Source: Ruminococcaceae bacterium UBA1320
GTDB taxonomy: Bacteria > Bacillota > Clostridia > Oscillospirales > Ethanoligenentaceae
DNA: 7,021 nucleotides
Direction of reading: 5' to 3'
Assembly (NCBI GenBank): GCA_002306975.1
Contig: DBTI01000026.1
Span: forward strand, 1 to 7,021
The notes beneath the pieces are model-generated. The model had not been told where the DNA came from. It made no database searches and saw only the letters and a list, made by a program, of their open reading frames with translations. Positions 4,663 to 7,021 of the stretch are shown piece after piece; the stretch's first letter is position 1; the number at the start of each line of letters is the position of its first letter. The translations under genes were made by a program, and so were the position numbers.

Positions 4663-6543
4663 ATGAGTACGTCAGCTTATAACTCCAGGAGCATCGACTG
4701 CAAAGAGCCTTTCGGAGCTGTGGCGGTGGGCGTTACGGTTAAATTTCATATTTCACTTTGCCGGAGCGATGCTGTAAAACACGCAAGGCTTATGATTGAA
4801 AAGGATGCAGGCGAGCCTGTCTCCGTCAAAATGCAGTGGGAAAGCATAAACGAATCTAACGACATCTTTGCCTGTGAATATACCTCTGCGGAAGCCGGAC
4901 TTTACTTTTACTGGTTTGAAGCGGAAACGCCCGCCGGATTAAAATACATATGCCTTGAAGCACACGGGAAGGGTAACCTTTCATTGGAAAAAGGTGATCT
5001 GTTTCAGCAGACTGTCTATGATGCTTCTTATAAAACGCCGCAATGGCTTAAAGGCGGCGTAATGTATCAGATATTCCCGGATAGATTCTGTAAAAAAGGT
5101 GAGCCGCCTAAAGAGCAGCCGCAGGGTCGTGTGCTGTTGGATGAATGGGGCGAGCTTCCTTCTCAAAGCGTAGAGGGCGGCTACTGCAGCAACTATTACT
5201 TCGGCGGTAATATTGAGGGAATAATATCAAAACTGCCGTATCTCCAGTCGCTTGGCGTCACCACAATATATATGAACCCTATTTTTGAGTCACATGCTTA
5301 TCACCGCTATAACACCGCTGATTATATGAAAATAGACTCGCTGCTCGGCGACGACGAGGATTTCAAAAACCTTTGTACAAAAGCGGAGGAGCTTGGAATA
5401 AAAATAATCCTTGACGGCGTATTCAGCCATACGGGAGCGGACAGCATTTATTTCAATATGTTCGATCGCTATCCTCAGCTTGGCGCATACCAATCAAAAG
5501 AATCAAAATATTACAGCTGGTATGATTTCGAGGAATGGCCGGATGAATACCGCTGCTGGTGGGGATTTAAAGAGCTGCCTGAGGTTAATGAGAAAGAACC
5601 GGACTTTTTTGATTTCATTACAGGGAAAGACGGCGTTGCACAGCATTGGCTGAACCTTGGCGCATCGGGCTGGCGTCTTGACGTTACCGACGAGCTCCCC
5701 GACGAGTTGATTGACAAGCTTAGAAAAAGCGTTAAGCAGGCAAATCCCGAAAGTATTTTAATCGGTGAAGTCTGGGAAGACGCCTCAAACAAAATCAGCT
5801 ATGGCGAACGGCGCCGTTATCTTGAGGGCAGCCAGCTTGACAGTGTAATGAACTATCCGTGGCGCAGCGCGGTGATCAATTACATAAAGACGGGCGAAGC
5901 AAGTGAGCTTGCCGACTCAGTTCTTACTATTCTTGAAAATTACCCCAAAGAAACTGTAGATGTTTTAATGAACCTTTTGGGTTCTCACGATACAATAAGG
6001 CTTATAACCTGTTTTGCGGGTGAAAACCAAATCGGAAAGAGCCTTGAGTGGAAGCAATATACCCGTATGACGCCGGAAAGGCGCACCACCGGCCTCACGC
6101 TCGTCAGACTTGCAAGTACCATTCAATATACCCTGCCCGGCGTTCCCTGCGTCTATTACGGTGACGAGGCTGGCTTTGAAGGCTATGAAGACCCGTTTAA
6201 CCGCCAGTGCTACATATGGGGCGAAGAGGATAAATCCCTCATTGACTGGTTCTCAAAGCTCGGTGCGCTGCGCGCGGCGTGCCCGGTGCTCAAAACCGGT
6301 GAATACCGCCAAATCGTGGCAGAACATAGCCTGTTTGCTTTTGAAAGAAAAGAGGGCTCCGATACGATAACAGTTGTAGTTAACGCCGGGCTTTCTGCTG
6401 TAAGCATCCCTGTGCAAGGGCGGCTTTGCCTTTCCTTTGACGGCACTTCGATTTCGGACGGCGTGCTTTCCCTCCCGTCATTTAGCTGTGCGATTCTCGG
6501 CAGCGGCGACTGGGTAAAAAATATAGAAACTTATATTTCGTGA
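4663..6543 (+). CDS. GH13 alpha-glycosidase, neopullulanase/cyclomaltodextrinase-like
   Basis: This 626-residue enzyme has an N-terminal beta-sandwich-like region (about 15-105) as in cyclomaltodextrinases and neopullulanases. A GH13 (beta/alpha)8 barrel starts at YQIFPDRF (135-142), and a C-terminal beta domain begins near residue 550. Conserved regions are visible: DGVFSH (Asp251, His256), LPEVN (305-309, region V of the neopullulanase group), GWRLDV with nucleophile Asp340, GEVWED with acid/base Glu369, and GSHDT with transition-state Asp443. All three catalytic acids are present. It should hydrolyse alpha-1,4 and possibly alpha-1,6 bonds in maltodextrins, cyclodextrins or pullulan; the exact preference cannot be read. 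There is no signal peptide, so it probably acts in the cytoplasm on imported oligosaccharides. No sugar transporter or regulator lies beside it. It is 62 bases upstream of the ABM gene on the same strand. Confidence 0.93.
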   Translation: MSTSAYNSRSIDCKEPFGAVAVGVTVKFHISLCRSDAVKHARLMIEKDAGEPVSVKMQWESINESNDIFACEYTSAEAGLYFYWFEAETPAGLKYICLEAHGKGNLSLEKGDLFQQTVYDASYKTPQWLKGGVMYQIFPDRFCKKGEPPKEQPQGRVLLDEWGELPSQSVEGGYCSNYYFGGNIEGIISKLPYLQSLGVTTIYMNPIFESHAYHRYNTADYMKIDSLLGDDEDFKNLCTKAEELGIKIILDGVFSHTGADSIYFNMFDRYPQLGAYQSKESKYYSWYDFEEWPDEYRCWWGFKELPEVNEKEPDFFDFITGKDGVAQHWLNLGASGWRLDVTDELPDELIDKLRKSVKQANPESILIGEVWEDASNKISYGERRRYLEGSQLDSVMNYPWRSAVINYIKTGEASELADSVLTILENYPKETVDVLMNLLGSHDTIRLITCFAGENQIGKSLEWKQYTRMTPERRTTGLTLVRLASTIQYTLPGVPCVYYGDEAGFEGYEDPFNRQCYIWGEEDKSLIDWFSKLGALRAACPVLKTGEYRQIVAEHSLFAFERKEGSDTITVVVNAGLSAVSIPVQGRLCLSFDGTSISDGVLSLPSFSCAILGSGDWVKNIETYIS

Positions 6544-6546
6544 TTG

Positions 6547-6570
6547 AAAGCCTTTTATAAGATGGCTTTT
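6547..6570 (+). terminator. Possible weak terminator after the GH13 gene
   Basis: AAAGCC (6547-6552) and GGCTTT (6564-6569) form a 6-bp stem around an 11-base AT-rich loop, ending in TTTT. It starts just after the stop codon. The stem is short and the T run brief, so it probably allows partial read-through into the next gene. Confidence 0.35.
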
Positions 6571-6590
6571 AATACGGTTAAATACGGTTA
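6571..6590. repeat. Tandem decamer AATACGGTTA x2
   Basis: Two exact copies of AATACGGTTA stand head to tail, followed by a further AAT, immediately before the ribosome binding site (GAGGT, 6594-6598) of the ABM gene. They could be paired sites for a regulator or a replication-slippage duplication. Confidence 0.7.
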
Positions 6591-6605
6591 AATGAGGTAA
6601 TTAAA

Positions 6606-6929
6606 GTGAATGATGGAACGTTAAATAATCTATCCGAACAAATTGTTTTAAATGTTGTTTATACAATTGCGGCGGGAAAAAGAAATGAATTTTATAAAAA
6701 AGTATGCGAAGCGGGGATCCCAAAGCAGTCCCGGTTAGAAGACGGAAATCTCAAGTATGAATATTACTTTCCGGTCGAAGATGAAAATCAGATTTTGCTT
6801 ATCGAGATATGGAAAGACCAGGCTTCACAGGATGCGCATAAAGAGATGCAGCATTTTAAAAAGCTCCAGGAAATAAAAGAAACTTATGTAACAGATGTTA
6901 AATTTGAAAAATATGCGGTATGTCTGTGA
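6606..6929 (+). CDS. Small ABM-domain protein, putative quinol monooxygenase type
   Basis: The 107-residue product matches the antibiotic-biosynthesis-monooxygenase (ABM) fold, a dimeric alpha/beta ferredoxin-like barrel. It shows the first beta strand and start of helix VVYTIAAGKRNEFY (17-30), the EDGNLKYEYYFPVED stretch (45-59), the LLIEIWKD strand (64-71) and the family's AHKEMQHFKKLQEI helix (77-90). Relatives include YgiN-type quinol monooxygenases, which oxidise quinols or aromatic compounds with O2 and no metal or flavin; many homologues have no proven substrate. The GTG start is supported by GAGGT at 6594-6598, 7 bases upstream. It lies 62 bases after the GH13 gene with only a weak hairpin between, so it could be read from the same transcript. 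In a likely anaerobe it may serve in oxygen or quinone defence; this is inferred. Confidence 0.87.
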   Translation: MNDGTLNNLSEQIVLNVVYTIAAGKRNEFYKKVCEAGIPKQSRLEDGNLKYEYYFPVEDENQILLIEIWKDQASQDAHKEMQHFKKLQEIKETYVTDVKFEKYAVCL

Positions 6930-6975
6930 TTTTTATAAAAAGGTTATAAGTCAGTTGATTTGATAAGAATACAAT

Positions 6976-6991
6976 AAAAAAACACCGGGCG
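6976..6991. terminator. Possible half of a split terminator hairpin
   Basis: Seven A are followed by ACACCGGGCG, which looks like the left arm of a bidirectional terminator 47 bases after the ABM stop. The expected right arm CGCCCGGTGT with a T run is not in the window; instead the probable insertion-sequence end begins 7 bases later. On the minus strand the arm ends in TTTTTTT. Only a 4-bp local stem (ACAC/GTGT) is available within the window. Confidence 0.35.
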
Positions 6992-6997
6992 AGTGTG

Positions 6998-7021
6998 TGA
7001 ACAGCACCCCATTTGTTAGAC
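6998..7021 (+). mobile_element. Probable left terminal repeat of an IS3-family (IS150-like) element
   Basis: The window ends with TGAACAGCACCCC, then ATTT, then GTTAGAC. IS3-family elements of the IS150 group begin with TG and, as I recall, ends of the form TGTACTGCACCC...GTTGGAC. The 5'-TG, the GCACCC core and the GTTAGAC block align with that at the same spacing. In this orientation the transposase genes would lie to the right, outside the window. The transposase and the other end are not seen, so this rests on the terminal motif alone. Confidence 0.6.

Noticed and set aside
6930..6941. TTTTTATAAAAA palindrome after the ABM gene as a terminator
   Set aside because: It is purely A/T, with no stable stem or following T run; an unsurprising palindrome in AT-rich DNA.
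1..7021. CRISPR array, phage genes or a multi-gene defence island
   Set aside because: No spaced direct repeats, cas-like, integrase or structural phage sequences are visible. The single FRG-domain gene is not enough to call a defence system.

Overview
The window looks like chromosomal DNA from an anaerobic low-GC Gram-positive bacterium, most likely a gut-type Clostridia. The grounds are strong AGGAGG-type ribosome binding sites, GTG and probable TTG starts beside ATG, AT-rich spacers, and the gene families present: a flavodoxin-ferredoxin (EFR1-type) protein, a DegV fatty-acid-binding protein, a cytoplasmic neopullulanase-like GH13 enzyme and a small ABM-fold monooxygenase. The species cannot be named from the sequence.

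Layout from left to right. Bases 1-1102 are AT-rich and carry one plus-strand gene for an EFR1-type flavodoxin/2x[4Fe-4S] ferredoxin. A hairpin terminator (1146-1178) separates it from a minus-strand tRNA-Ser(CGA) with encoded CCA and its own good sigma-A type promoter (1336-1364). Next comes a probable two-gene unit: an SGNH/GDSL hydrolase (1545-2276) and a DegV protein (2324-3172), ended by a strong terminator at 3195-3217. Convergent to it, on the minus strand, is an FRG-domain protein (3222-4016) whose defining FRG tripeptide reads FVG and which seems to stop early. About 600 bases without a gene follow (4047-4662). They hold two perfect 13-bp inverted repeats with related arms, a nested hairpin, and two promoter-like blocks 100 bp apart. 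A GH13 alpha-glycosidase (4663-6543) and a small ABM monooxygenase (6606-6929) follow on the plus strand. The last 24 bases look like the left terminal inverted repeat of an IS3-family (IS150-like) insertion sequence, which may have split a terminator hairpin.

How the genes fit together. The hydrolase and DegV may act as an ester-hydrolysis and fatty-acid-carrier pair. The GH13 enzyme has no signal peptide and probably cleaves imported maltodextrins in the cytoplasm. The EFR1 and ABM proteins point to redox chemistry with flavin, iron-sulfur and quinone-like compounds. No complete, clearly novel multi-gene system is visible. The best leads are the FRG gene with its odd motif and structured upstream DNA, and the IS end that may lie inside a split terminator.
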